From Crocinitomicaceae bacterium (GTDB lineage: Bacteria; Bacteroidota; Bacteroidia; Flavobacteriales_D; Crocinitomicaceae), in the NCBI GenBank assembly GCA_018402525.1, contig JAGYIR010000011.1:558001-622000 (forward strand): 64,000 bases of DNA, written 5' to 3'. The translations under genes and the position numbers were made by a program. This document shows, one piece after another, positions 7,526-16,825 of the stretch (the stretch's first letter is position 1; the number at the start of each line of letters is the position of its first letter). Under the pieces are notes generated by a model. The model saw only the letters and a program-made list of their open reading frames with translations. It was not told where the DNA came from and did not search any database.

Positions 7526-8887
7526 TTAAGCAATTGCTCTAATGACATCTTGATACGTGATGATATGTTTTTTGTTGTCTCCATAATTGACAATTACCGC
7601 ACACGCACCACTTGTGAACAATTTTGATACCTCTTCAATCGAAGCAGTTCCATTCACTTCTGGCAATGGAGCTTCCATGACATGTTTGATTGGCATTTCT
7701 TTCAATTCAGGATTTGCTAACAATTTCGCAAACAGATGTGTGTCCGACAAAGAACCAACACATGTGTTTTCCGACACAACAGGAAGTTGAGAAATACCGT
7801 ATTGATTCATTAAAAGTAGTGCTTGAGAAACTGGGTTTTCAGCGGTCACTGTCACCAAATGTTTCCCTGCGTGATCTTTAATTAAGTCAAGTGCATTCGT
7901 TTTTACCTCATCCAAAAATCCTCTTTCTCTCATCCAATCGTCGTTGAACATTTTTCCAACGTAGCGACTTCCGTGATCGTGAAACAAAACAACGACAATA
8001 TCATCTTCTTTCAATTCATCTTTCAATTGCAAAACCCCTTTGATTGCTGATCCAGCTGAATTTCCAACAAAAATTCCTTCTTCTTTTGCCAAGCTTCGTT
8101 GATAAACAGCAGCGTCTTTATCCGTTACTTTTTCAAACTTATCAATGACAGAAAAATCAACGTTTTTAGGCAGAATATCCTCGCCAATTCCTTCTGTTAT
8201 GTACGGATAAATCTCATTATCATCAAAAATTCCTGTTTCGTGGTATTTTTTAAAGACAGAACCGTACGTATCAATTCCCCAGATTTTAATGTTTGGATTT
8301 TTCTCTTTCAAATACTTCCCAACTCCGGAAATTGTTCCTCCAGTTCCTACTCCAACCACAAAATGAGTGATTTTACCTTCAGTCTGTTCCCAAATTTCTG
8401 GTCCAGTAGTTAAATAATGTGCTTTTGTATTTGATGGATTGTCGTATTGGTTCACGTACCATGAATTCGGAATTTCTGTCGCCAATCGTTTAGAAACTGA
8501 ATAATAAGAACGTGGATCTTCCGGAGCAACGTTCGTTGGACAGACATGAACATCTGCACCAACAGCTCGTAGAATATCCATTTTCTCTTTACTTTGTTTA
8601 TCGCTCAACACACAAATCAACTTGTAGCCTTTGATGATACACGCCAATGCTAGTCCCATTCCTGTATTTCCTGAAGTCCCTTCAATAACAGTCCCTCCTG
8701 GTTTCAATCTCCCATCTGCTTCGGCATCTTCAATCATTTGAACTGCCATTCTATCTTTTACCGAGTTTCCTGGGTTCGTGGTCTCAATTTTTGCTAAAAC
8801 TGTTGCTTTAACGTCTTTTGTCAATCGATTTAATCTCACCAACGGCGTATTTCCAATGGTTTCAAGTATGTTGTTGTAATATTTCAT
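7526..8887 (-). CDS. Cystathionine beta-synthase (PLP domain plus CBS pair)
   Basis: A 453-residue protein. The N-terminal part is a fold-type II PLP enzyme: IGNTPLVRLN at 11-20, the Schiff-base lysine K44 in NPGNSVKDR, and the phosphate-binding loop GTSGNTG near 70. GVGTGGTISGVGKYLKEK is the second PLP loop. The last 120 residues are a pair of CBS (Bateman) domains that usually bind adenosyl ligands and tune activity. This architecture is that of cystathionine beta-synthase, which condenses serine (or acetylserine) with homocysteine; a cysteine synthase role cannot be excluded. A minus-strand TACTTTTG at 8905-8912 is a likely -7 element 17 bases before the ATG. The BtuF-like gene follows after three bases. 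Confidence 0.88.
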   Translation of the reverse strand: MKYYNNILETIGNTPLVRLNRLTKDVKATVLAKIETTNPGNSVKDRMAVQMIEDAEADGRLKPGGTVIEGTSGNTGMGLALACIIKGYKLICVLSDKQSKEKMDILRAVGADVHVCPTNVAPEDPRSYYSVSKRLATEIPNSWYVNQYDNPSNTKAHYLTTGPEIWEQTEGKITHFVVGVGTGGTISGVGKYLKEKNPNIKIWGIDTYGSVFKKYHETGIFDDNEIYPYITEGIGEDILPKNVDFSVIDKFEKVTDKDAAVYQRSLAKEEGIFVGNSAGSAIKGVLQLKDELKEDDIVVVLFHDHGSRYVGKMFNDDWMRERGFLDEVKTNALDLIKDHAGKHLVTVTAENPVSQALLLMNQYGISQLPVVSENTCVGSLSDTHLFAKLLANPELKEMPIKHVMEAPLPEVNGTASIEEVSKLFTSGACAVIVNYGDNKKHIITYQDVIRAIA

Positions 8888-8904
8888 CTAACTTATTTAA
8901 AGTG

Positions 8905-8912
8905 CAAAAGTA
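8905..8912 (-). promoter_or_regulatory. TACTTTTG -7 element of the cystathionine beta-synthase operon
   Basis: Minus-strand TACTTTTG matches the TAnnTTTG consensus and leaves a 17-base leader to the ATG at 8887. I see no clear -33 TTG at the usual distance. Confidence 0.45.
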
Positions 8913-8945
8913 ATGAATCCATGCTATTATAAAAACTTGATTCAA

Positions 8946-10061
<1,116 letters not shown>

Positions 10062-10099
10062 ACCACAAAAATTTAGTTATTGCAAATATACATGTTGAT

Positions 10100-10129
10100 T
10101 TGTACGCGCTTCTTTAATTTGTATTTTTG
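10100..10129 (+). promoter_or_regulatory. Promoter of uvrB
   Basis: TTG at 10100-10102, a 19-base spacer and TATTTTTG at 10122-10129 match the Bacteroidetes TTG-N19-TAnnTTTG consensus. The leader to the ATG at 10149 is about 15 bases. Confidence 0.7.
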
Positions 10130-10148
10130 TTTAAATTTTACCAATTCC

Positions 10149-12170
10149 ATGGATTTCCATCTTGTTTCTGATTTTGAGCCGACTGGTGATCAACCGAATG
10201 CCATTAAGGAATTGGTGTCTGGTATCAGAGATGAAGTGGCGCATCAAACACTCTTGGGAGTGACGGGAAGTGGAAAAACATTTACAGTTGCCAATGTCAT
10301 TCAAGAAATCAACAGGCCAACGCTTGTACTTTCACACAACAAGACCTTAGCCGCTCAGTTGTATGGTGAATTCAAACAGTTTTTTCCTGAGAATCGTGTG
10401 GAATATTTCGTGTCCTACTACGATTATTACCAGCCAGAAGCGTATTTACCAGTGACAGGGACGTACATAGAAAAGGATCTTGCCATCAACGATGAAATTG
10501 AAAAATTACGACTCTCTGCAACTTCTGCACTACTTTCAGGAAGAAAAGATGTGATTGTGGTCGCTTCGGTTTCGTGTATTTATGGAATCGGGAATCCAGA
10601 AGAATTTGAAAAAAGTATCATTCACCTCCAAAAGGGAATGACTATTTCACGAAATAAATTTCTCTTCAGTCTTGTTGAAAATCTCTACAGTAGAGCCAAC
10701 GAGGAATTTGAACGAGGAACTTTTCGGGTGAAAGGAGATACGGTCGATATTTATTTAGCTTATGCGGATTACGCAGTAAGAATCGAGTTTTGGGGTGATG
10801 ACATTGAAACGATTTCCACGATTGATCCAAAACATAATTCAACGATAGAAGTCCTGGAAGAAATAAGCATCTACCCAGCAAATATATTTGTCACAAGTTC
10901 CGAAACGACCAAACAAGCCGTTGATATGATCGGCGAAGACATGGTCATTCAAGTCGAAAACTTTAGACGCGAAGGGAAAATTGAAGAAAGTGAACGCTTA
11001 AAAGAACGTATCAATTATGATCTTGAAATGATTCGAGAATTGGGCTATTGTTCGGGAATTGAAAATTATTCACGCTACTTCGATAAACGTCAACCGGGAC
11101 AGCGACCATTCTGCTTGCTCGATTATTTCCCAGACGATTTCGTGATGATTATTGATGAAAGCCACGTGACATTGCCTCAAGTTAAAGCGATGTATGGTGG
11201 TGATCGTGCGCGTAAAATCAATTTGGTGGATTACGGTTTTCGACTTCAATCGGCCATGGACAATCGCCCGTTGAAGTTCGAGGAGTTCGAATCGTTACTA
11301 AATACGGTCATTTATGTCTCAGCGACTCCAGCCGATTATGAAATCGAGAAATCTGAAGGCGTGATTGTGGAGCAAGTCATTCGACCGACAGGATTGTTAG
11401 ATCCAGTCATCGAAGTGCGAAACAGTGTCAATCAAATCGACAATCTGATTGAAGAAATTCACCTGCGCATTGCAAAAAATGAGCGCGTTCTTGTCACCAC
11501 GTTAACCAAACGAATGGCGGAAGAATTACAGAAGTACTTGGATCGTCTTGGAATTTTGTGCCGCTACATTCACTCAGAAGTAGATACAATCGAACGTGTA
11601 GAGATTTTACGTCAATTGCGTTTGGGTGATTTCCATGTATTGATCGGCGTTAACTTGCTGCGAGAAGGGCTGGATTTACCTGAAGTTTCTCTTGTTGCGA
11701 TCATCGATGCCGACAAAGAAGGATTTTTACGAAACAAGCGCTCATTGATTCAAACTACGGGTCGTGCTGCGCGAAACGTGAATGGAAAAGTAATCATGTA
11801 TGCAGATAAAATGACCGATTCCATGGCACAGACCATTGAAGAAACTGAGCGACGAAGAGAACTTCAAATTGCCTACAACGAAGCGCATGGCTTGGTTCCT
11901 ACCGCGCTCAAAAAGTCAATGCAAAAAATATTGGATTCCACCAAAGTTGCCGATGGCGACGGAACACATGGAACGTATGTCATTCCAGAAGAGATGGCGC
12001 TTGCCGCTGATCCTGTTGTGCAATACATGACGGATGAGCAGCTCGACAAAACAATACTGAACACGCGCAAACAAATGGAAGCGGCGGCAAAAGAACTCGA
12101 CTTTATGGAGGCAGCACGTTTGCGTGATGAATTATACGCATTGGAAAAACGGAAAAAGGACAAAAAATGA
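10149..12170 (+). CDS. uvrB: Excinuclease ABC subunit B
   Basis: A 673-residue DNA helicase-like damage-verification subunit of nucleotide excision repair. Walker A GVTGSGKT is at 37-44, the damage-probing beta-hairpin includes YYDYYQPEAYLP near 92, the DEAD-type box reads IIDESH, and helicase motifs V/VI (GVNLLREGLDLPEVSLV and QTTGRAARN) are intact. A C-terminal UVR motif (LDFMEAARLRDELYALE) would contact UvrC. I start at ATG 10149 because a complete promoter ends at 10129. Its TGA overlaps the next ATG by four bases. Confidence 0.97.
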   Translation: MDFHLVSDFEPTGDQPNAIKELVSGIRDEVAHQTLLGVTGSGKTFTVANVIQEINRPTLVLSHNKTLAAQLYGEFKQFFPENRVEYFVSYYDYYQPEAYLPVTGTYIEKDLAINDEIEKLRLSATSALLSGRKDVIVVASVSCIYGIGNPEEFEKSIIHLQKGMTISRNKFLFSLVENLYSRANEEFERGTFRVKGDTVDIYLAYADYAVRIEFWGDDIETISTIDPKHNSTIEVLEEISIYPANIFVTSSETTKQAVDMIGEDMVIQVENFRREGKIEESERLKERINYDLEMIRELGYCSGIENYSRYFDKRQPGQRPFCLLDYFPDDFVMIIDESHVTLPQVKAMYGGDRARKINLVDYGFRLQSAMDNRPLKFEEFESLLNTVIYVSATPADYEIEKSEGVIVEQVIRPTGLLDPVIEVRNSVNQIDNLIEEIHLRIAKNERVLVTTLTKRMAEELQKYLDRLGILCRYIHSEVDTIERVEILRQLRLGDFHVLIGVNLLREGLDLPEVSLVAIIDADKEGFLRNKRSLIQTTGRAARNVNGKVIMYADKMTDSMAQTIEETERRRELQIAYNEAHGLVPTALKKSMQKILDSTKVADGDGTHGTYVIPEEMALAADPVVQYMTDEQLDKTILNTRKQMEAAAKELDFMEAARLRDELYALEKRKKDKK

Positions 12171-12463
12171 ATTTAAAAACGACCTTAGGTCAATTTCGAA
12201 TATTGGCAATCTTAGAAGGAATTTCATGGCCAATGCTACTGGTCACCATGTGGCTAAAATATGCGCATGAAATGTTGTTACCTAACAAAATTGTAGGAAT
12301 GATTCACGGTGTACTTTTCGTTTTGTTTTGTATTTGGTTAGTGCTTTATGCCCTAAAAGCGAAATGGGGAATCGGATTGGTTGCGCTGGGCTTTTTAGCA
12401 TCGTTCTTTCCATTTGGAACATTTATTTTTGATGCAAAAGTTTTGAAAAAAGAAAATCACTAA
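12167..12463 (+). CDS. DUF3817 small integral membrane protein
   Basis: A 98-residue protein with three hydrophobic segments (about 12-28, 42-62 and 68-86) and the LRILAILEG-like start of the DUF3817 family (here FRILAILEGISWP). Function is unknown. The ATG overlaps the uvrB stop (ATGA), so it is translated from the uvrB mRNA; this says nothing firm about a repair role because such coupling is common in this genome. Confidence 0.8.
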   Translation: MNLKTTLGQFRILAILEGISWPMLLVTMWLKYAHEMLLPNKIVGMIHGVLFVLFCIWLVLYALKAKWGIGLVALGFLASFFPFGTFIFDAKVLKKENH

Positions 12464-12490
12464 TCATTTTTATCGCTAATTTAGACCACC

Positions 12491-13210
12491 ATGGAGCATA
12501 GAAAACACGTTGAAGTTTGTTTTACACCTGGCGAATATGAATATTTCAAGGGGGAATATGACATTATAGTTGTCATTGATGTTTTACGCGCTACGTCTGC
12601 AATTTGTGCTGCGTTTGAACATGGTGTGAAGGCAATTATTCCCGTAGCCACAGTTGAAGAAGCAAGAGAATACCAACAAAAAGGATATTTGGTAGGAGCA
12701 GAACGAAAAGGACAAATCGTTGAAGGTTTCGATTTTGGGAATTCACCCTATTCATTTATGAAAGAGGAACTGAAAGGAAAAGAAGTCGTGCTTTCAACAA
12801 CCAACGGAACAAAAGCATTGAGTATTGCAAGTGACGCACCGACCGTTGTTGTTGGATCGTTACTCAACCTTGATGCACTATGCGAATGGCTGGAACAACA
12901 AGACCAAAACATTCTATGTCTGTGTTCTGGCTGGCAAGATAAATTCAACCTCGAAGACACCATTTGCGCGGGAGCTATTTCAGAATACTTGATTGGAACA
13001 GGAAAATTTACATCCGAAGAAGATTCTTCGATTGCCGCAAAATATTTGTATCTTTCTGCATGGGTAAATCCACTGGGTTATTTGAAATCGAGTTCGCACC
13101 GAAGACGATTAAAGAACCTAGACTTGAACGAAGACATCAAATATTGTTTAACACCAAATCAAACAAATGTAATTCCAATTTTGCGCGATGGGAAGCTGGT
13201 TAAATTATAA
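12491..13210 (+). CDS. comB: 2-phosphosulfolactate phosphatase family protein
   Basis: A 239-residue protein with VVIDVLRATSAICAAFEHG near residues 26-44, LVGAERKGQIVEGFDFGNSP near 65-85 and STTNGTKAL near 101, which are the signatures of ComB. ComB removes phosphate from 2-phospho-3-sulfolactate in coenzyme M synthesis, but Bacteroidetes do not make coenzyme M and no other pathway gene is visible here, so the true substrate (sulfolactate or another sulfonate) is open. Its last 23 bases overlap the next gene. The region upstream has no full promoter consensus. Confidence 0.85.
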   Translation: MEHRKHVEVCFTPGEYEYFKGEYDIIVVIDVLRATSAICAAFEHGVKAIIPVATVEEAREYQQKGYLVGAERKGQIVEGFDFGNSPYSFMKEELKGKEVVLSTTNGTKALSIASDAPTVVVGSLLNLDALCEWLEQQDQNILCLCSGWQDKFNLEDTICAGAISEYLIGTGKFTSEEDSSIAAKYLYLSAWVNPLGYLKSSSHRRRLKNLDLNEDIKYCLTPNQTNVIPILRDGKLVKL

Positions 13211-14192
13211 GGTTTTATTATTGCTCATCATCCCTTTTCTCTTTGGATTGGGAGAACGTGGAAATTCTCAAAAACGCTGGGGATTTTTCGGTCACAAACG
13301 CATCAATCGAATTGCTTCTTTTACCCTTCCCCCAGAAATGTTTGGGTTTTACAAAGATCACATTGAGTACATCACCGAACACGCTGTAGATCCTGACAAA
13401 CGCAGGTACGCAGTCGACGGTGAAGCTGAAAAACATTACATTGATATCGATCATTACGTTCATTCGGGCGAAGATCCTTTTGATGTCGTTCCGAGGAAGT
13501 GGAAAGATGCCGTTGACAAATTTGGAGAGGACACCTTGCACGCCTATGGCATCGTTCCCTGGAATATCGTCTGGATGAAATACAAGCTGCAACGAGCGTT
13601 TGAAGAGAAAAATGTCGACTTGATTCTTAAGTACTCTGCAGATATCGGGCATTACATTGGCGATGCACACGTGCCATTGCACACGACAGAAAATTACAAT
13701 GGACAGTTGACCAACCAAAAGGGAATTCACGGTTTGTGGGAAAGCCGCTTGGTGGAAATCAACTACGAAAACTACAATTACTTCGTCGGAAAAGCACGCT
13801 ACATTAAAGATTTAGAAAAAGAAATTTGGGAAACGATAGAAACATCGCATTATGCGGTAGATTCAGTGTTACGAATAGAAAAAGAGCTGACTGCTGAAAT
13901 GGATCCAGACAAAAAATACAGTTTTGAACAACGTGGTAATACGACAGTACCCGTATATTCCTATGAATTTTCACAGGAATACCATCGTCGTTTGAATAAC
14001 ATGGTCGAACGACGTCTTAGGGCGTCCATTTCCATGGTAGGAAATATTTGGTACACGGCGTGGGTCGATGCGGGACAACCTAATCTCATGTTATTGCAGC
14101 ACACGCCACCATCAGAAGAACTGGTACAAGAACTTAAAACCCTAGATGAACATTATTTGAACAGTGAGCATAAAGGGAGGATTTGCGAGTGA
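13188..14192 (+). CDS. Secreted zinc-dependent phospholipase C / S1-P1 nuclease-like protein
   Basis: A 334-residue protein. A hydrophobic segment at 6-22 acts as signal peptide; mature W31 and H36 in KRWGFFGHKRIN, DIDHYVH near 84-90, DIGHYIGDAHVPLHTTENY near 151-169 and the GIHGLWE segment give the Trp/His/Asp set that ligates three zinc ions in the P1 nuclease/phospholipase C fold. Substrate (nucleic acid or phospholipid) cannot be told from sequence. The ATG at 13188 lies inside comB, a 23-base overlap, and no later start would keep the signal peptide. Confidence 0.82.
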   Translation: MGSWLNYKVLLLLIIPFLFGLGERGNSQKRWGFFGHKRINRIASFTLPPEMFGFYKDHIEYITEHAVDPDKRRYAVDGEAEKHYIDIDHYVHSGEDPFDVVPRKWKDAVDKFGEDTLHAYGIVPWNIVWMKYKLQRAFEEKNVDLILKYSADIGHYIGDAHVPLHTTENYNGQLTNQKGIHGLWESRLVEINYENYNYFVGKARYIKDLEKEIWETIETSHYAVDSVLRIEKELTAEMDPDKKYSFEQRGNTTVPVYSYEFSQEYHRRLNNMVERRLRASISMVGNIWYTAWVDAGQPNLMLLQHTPPSEELVQELKTLDEHYLNSEHKGRICE

Positions 14193-14296
14193 TAAACACA
14201 CCTACATAGAGAGAAGTATTCGCTCATTACAAACGAATGTTAAAATAAACGTGCTTCCAACAGAATTTTCTACTTTAGGATCAAATATTAAAATCA

Positions 14297-15065
14297 ATGA
14301 TTGAAATTACTGATTTGCGCAAGGAGTTCACCCTCTCAAAACAGCAGCGTAAAGAACTAAATACCACAGATACGAAAGCAGTGGCCGTTGATGGAATTAG
14401 CCTAACGTGCACACCAGGTCGTGTTTTTTCACTTCTCGGACCAAATGGTGCAGGAAAGACTACAACGCTGCGGATGATGTCGACCGTATTTAAACCAACT
14501 TCAGGCTCCATTAAAATTGCCGGTATTGATGCGATTGCTAATCCCTCAGAAGCGAGAAGAAAAATTGGTTTTTTGACGGGTTCCACAGGATTATACGCAA
14601 GATTGACACCACATGAAGTCATTAAGTATTTTGCTGACCTCTATGGAATTTCCAACGAGGATTTTGAAGAACGAAGCGAACGATTATACACGCTGTTGGA
14701 CATGCACGATTTCAAAGGAAAACGTATTGGAAAATTGTCGACTGGTATGAAGCAAAAAGTTTCTATCTGTCGCACTATGATTCACGATCCAGAAGTCGTG
14801 ATATTTGATGAACCTACAAGTGGATTGGATGTCATCACCGCTGAAAATATCATTCAGTTAATTCGCGATTGCAAAACCCAGGGCAAAAACCGTCATTTTC
14901 TCGAGTCACATCATGAGTGAAGTCGATTTACTCTGTGATGACCTTGCAATCATACACCAAGGAAAAATGTTATTCAACAGCACCATGGATCAATTCAAAA
15001 AGGAAATGCAAGCTGAGAACATCACTGCCGAATTCATCCGAATCGTCAACTCTACTAAACAATAA
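14297..15065 (+). pseudogene. natA: NatA-like ABC transporter ATPase, broken by a one-base frameshift
   Basis: The uninterrupted part (14297-14920, 207 residues) holds Walker A GPNGAGKTT at 48-56, the signature LSTGM at 147-151 and Walker B VVIFDEPTSGLD at 167-178. It then runs into a wrong frame. If one A of the five-A run at 14885-14889 is removed, the frame continues as KTVIFSSHIMSEVDLLCDD and so restores the H-loop histidine and a normal end at 15065. NatB follows five bases later. NatAB exports Na+ in Bacillus; here the substrate is inferred only from family. Without the correction the ATPase lacks its switch histidine. An assembly error is the simplest cause. Confidence 0.85.
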
Positions 15066-15070
15066 GCGCT

Positions 15071-16261
15071 ATGATATTCACGATATTCAAAAAAGAACTT
15101 AAGGACACGTTGAGGGACCGAAGAACCCTGATGATGATGTTGGTTATCCCAATTTTAATTTTCCCTATCATCCTAAACCTATTCGTTGGTGTTTCTGCAA
15201 GTTTCAGTAAAGAAGCAGCCAGCAAAGAAATAAAAATTGGATTTGTAGGAACCGAAGATAATTATGTAGCAACACAACTTCAGTTACTTCCCGAGGAATT
15301 AGGAAAGAAGCAAGTGATTTTCTACAAAGATTCAGTTCAATTGAAAGCCGATATAAAAGTTGATTCCATTCAAATTGGAATGTTTGTACAAACCGATTTT
15401 GCTCAAAACCTTGAAATGCGCAAACCAGCCGAATTGACCGTTTTTTACAATGCAACTGAAGTCGGAATGAAAGAGCGTGCCGCTGCCTATATCAGCACCA
15501 TTGAAAATATAGCCGAACAAGAACGCTACATTGACATGGAATTGAATCCTGAGGAATTATCTCCCATTAAAACTTCGTACAGCAACATTGCTTCAAGCAA
15601 AGAAATGGTAGGAAAACTAGCAGGTGGAATTTTACCCTACATTTTCATTGCGTTTGGCTTCCTCGGTTGCATGTACCCTGCCATTGATTTATTCACCGGA
15701 GAAAAGGAACGCGGAACGATTGAAACCTTATTGACAACCCCTGTCGCACGATGGCAACTTTTGTTCGGAAAAATGGGAGTTGTGGTGCTTTCTGGCTTAC
15801 TCGCTTCAACAGCGGCTCTAGTAGGATTAGCATTGTCCATCAGTATACTTGATTTGGGCGAAAACGCTGAATTACTATCAGTTATCAATGGAATTTTGAG
15901 CGTTGAATTCATTCTTCTTTTGTACTCCTTACTCATACCGTTGACGATATTCTTCGCTGGCGTGATGATTCCAATCGCCGTTTATGCAAAAAGTTTTAAA
16001 GAAGCACAAAGTATCATCACACCGCTCAATATTGTGATGGTATTACCCGCAATGATTGGATTTTTCCCTGGTATTGAATTAAACGTTGCTACAGCGTCTA
16101 TCCCAGTAGTCAACATTGTTTTAGCGACCAAAGAACTGATAGCTGGGACGCTCGATTTTGGTCTTTTGGCTTTGAGTTTTGGAGTGATGTTTGTACTAGC
16201 TGTTTTTGCTGTTTTGATTTCCTACAAACAATTCGACAAGGAAACCAACATTCTAATTTAA
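15071..16261 (+). CDS. natB: NatB-like ABC transporter permease
   Basis: A 396-residue ABC-2 type permease: KKELKDTLRDRRTLMMMLVIP at the N-terminus is typical of the NatB group, followed by one membrane helix (about 19-42), a roughly 140-residue extracytoplasmic domain, and five or so helices from about 185 to 390. FTGEKERGTIETLLTTP near 213-229 is the conserved coupling segment. It is intact and lies five bases after the natA stop, so the pair form one exporter. The F-x6-W repeat protein follows after 12 bases and may belong to the same transcript. Confidence 0.88.
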   Translation: MIFTIFKKELKDTLRDRRTLMMMLVIPILIFPIILNLFVGVSASFSKEAASKEIKIGFVGTEDNYVATQLQLLPEELGKKQVIFYKDSVQLKADIKVDSIQIGMFVQTDFAQNLEMRKPAELTVFYNATEVGMKERAAAYISTIENIAEQERYIDMELNPEELSPIKTSYSNIASSKEMVGKLAGGILPYIFIAFGFLGCMYPAIDLFTGEKERGTIETLLTTPVARWQLLFGKMGVVVLSGLLASTAALVGLALSISILDLGENAELLSVINGILSVEFILLLYSLLIPLTIFFAGVMIPIAVYAKSFKEAQSIITPLNIVMVLPAMIGFFPGIELNVATASIPVVNIVLATKELIAGTLDFGLLALSFGVMFVLAVFAVLISYKQFDKETNILI

Positions 16262-16273
16262 ATTTTAAAATCG

Positions 16274-16765
16274 ATGCGTGCATTTATCGTTTTACTTTTA
16301 ATCGCAGTTAGCTTGAATGCCAGCGCTCAAGATTTACGCACGACGTTTTCCAAAGATTATGCGCGTTGGTCCTTTGAAAATTGGAACTTTAAAACCGCAT
16401 TTATTGAAAGTTATGACAACTGGAAATGTGATAACACCACCATTAAAACAGTATTTCTGAAGAGTTATGACAATTGGAAAGTGGGAGATAACGTCACATT
16501 GAAAACAGTGTTTCGCAATGATTTCAATAGTTGGGAGATTCGTGGTTACAGAAAAGTTATACGTCTTCGAGCCACTTTTTCCAATAGTTTGGATCAATGG
16601 TCAATTTCTGGCGATGCTTCTGGTAATTTCCGAACCACCTTTTCAAATGATTGGGAACGCTGGAGCTTTGATGTCGATTTTGATGAATTGGAGGAAGAAA
16701 TTCAACAAGCCATCGTTTTTATCGCCATTTACACAAGTCTTTCCATGCAGGTAAATTTAAAATAA
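16274..16765 (+). CDS. Secreted protein of six F-x6-W repeats, unknown function
   Basis: A 163-residue protein with a signal peptide (MRAFIVLLLIAVSLNASAQ). The mature part consists of six copies of a 18-22 residue unit built on T-x-F followed by exactly six residues and a Trp: F25-W32, F43-W50, F61-W68, F80-W87, F102-W109, F123-W130. Most units also carry S/N-x-[YDW] before the Trp. A negatively charged tail and a hydrophobic patch end the protein. I recognise no named family. It sits 12 bases after natB, so it may be an envelope partner of that exporter; this is inference. Confidence 0.75.
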   Translation: MRAFIVLLLIAVSLNASAQDLRTTFSKDYARWSFENWNFKTAFIESYDNWKCDNTTIKTVFLKSYDNWKVGDNVTLKTVFRNDFNSWEIRGYRKVIRLRATFSNSLDQWSISGDASGNFRTTFSNDWERWSFDVDFDELEEEIQQAIVFIAIYTSLSMQVNLK

Positions 16766-16825
16766 TAACCTGAGTTCTTTTTATTATTTCAAAAATTGGA
16801 AATATCTTTACAAAAAAACCTACGC

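Noticed and set aside
14880-14925. Programmed frameshift in natA
   Set aside because: A +1 shift would be needed and the A5 run is not a known +1 signal; no stem-loop or stop codon sits at the site. Similar breaks in unrelated genes favour sequence error.
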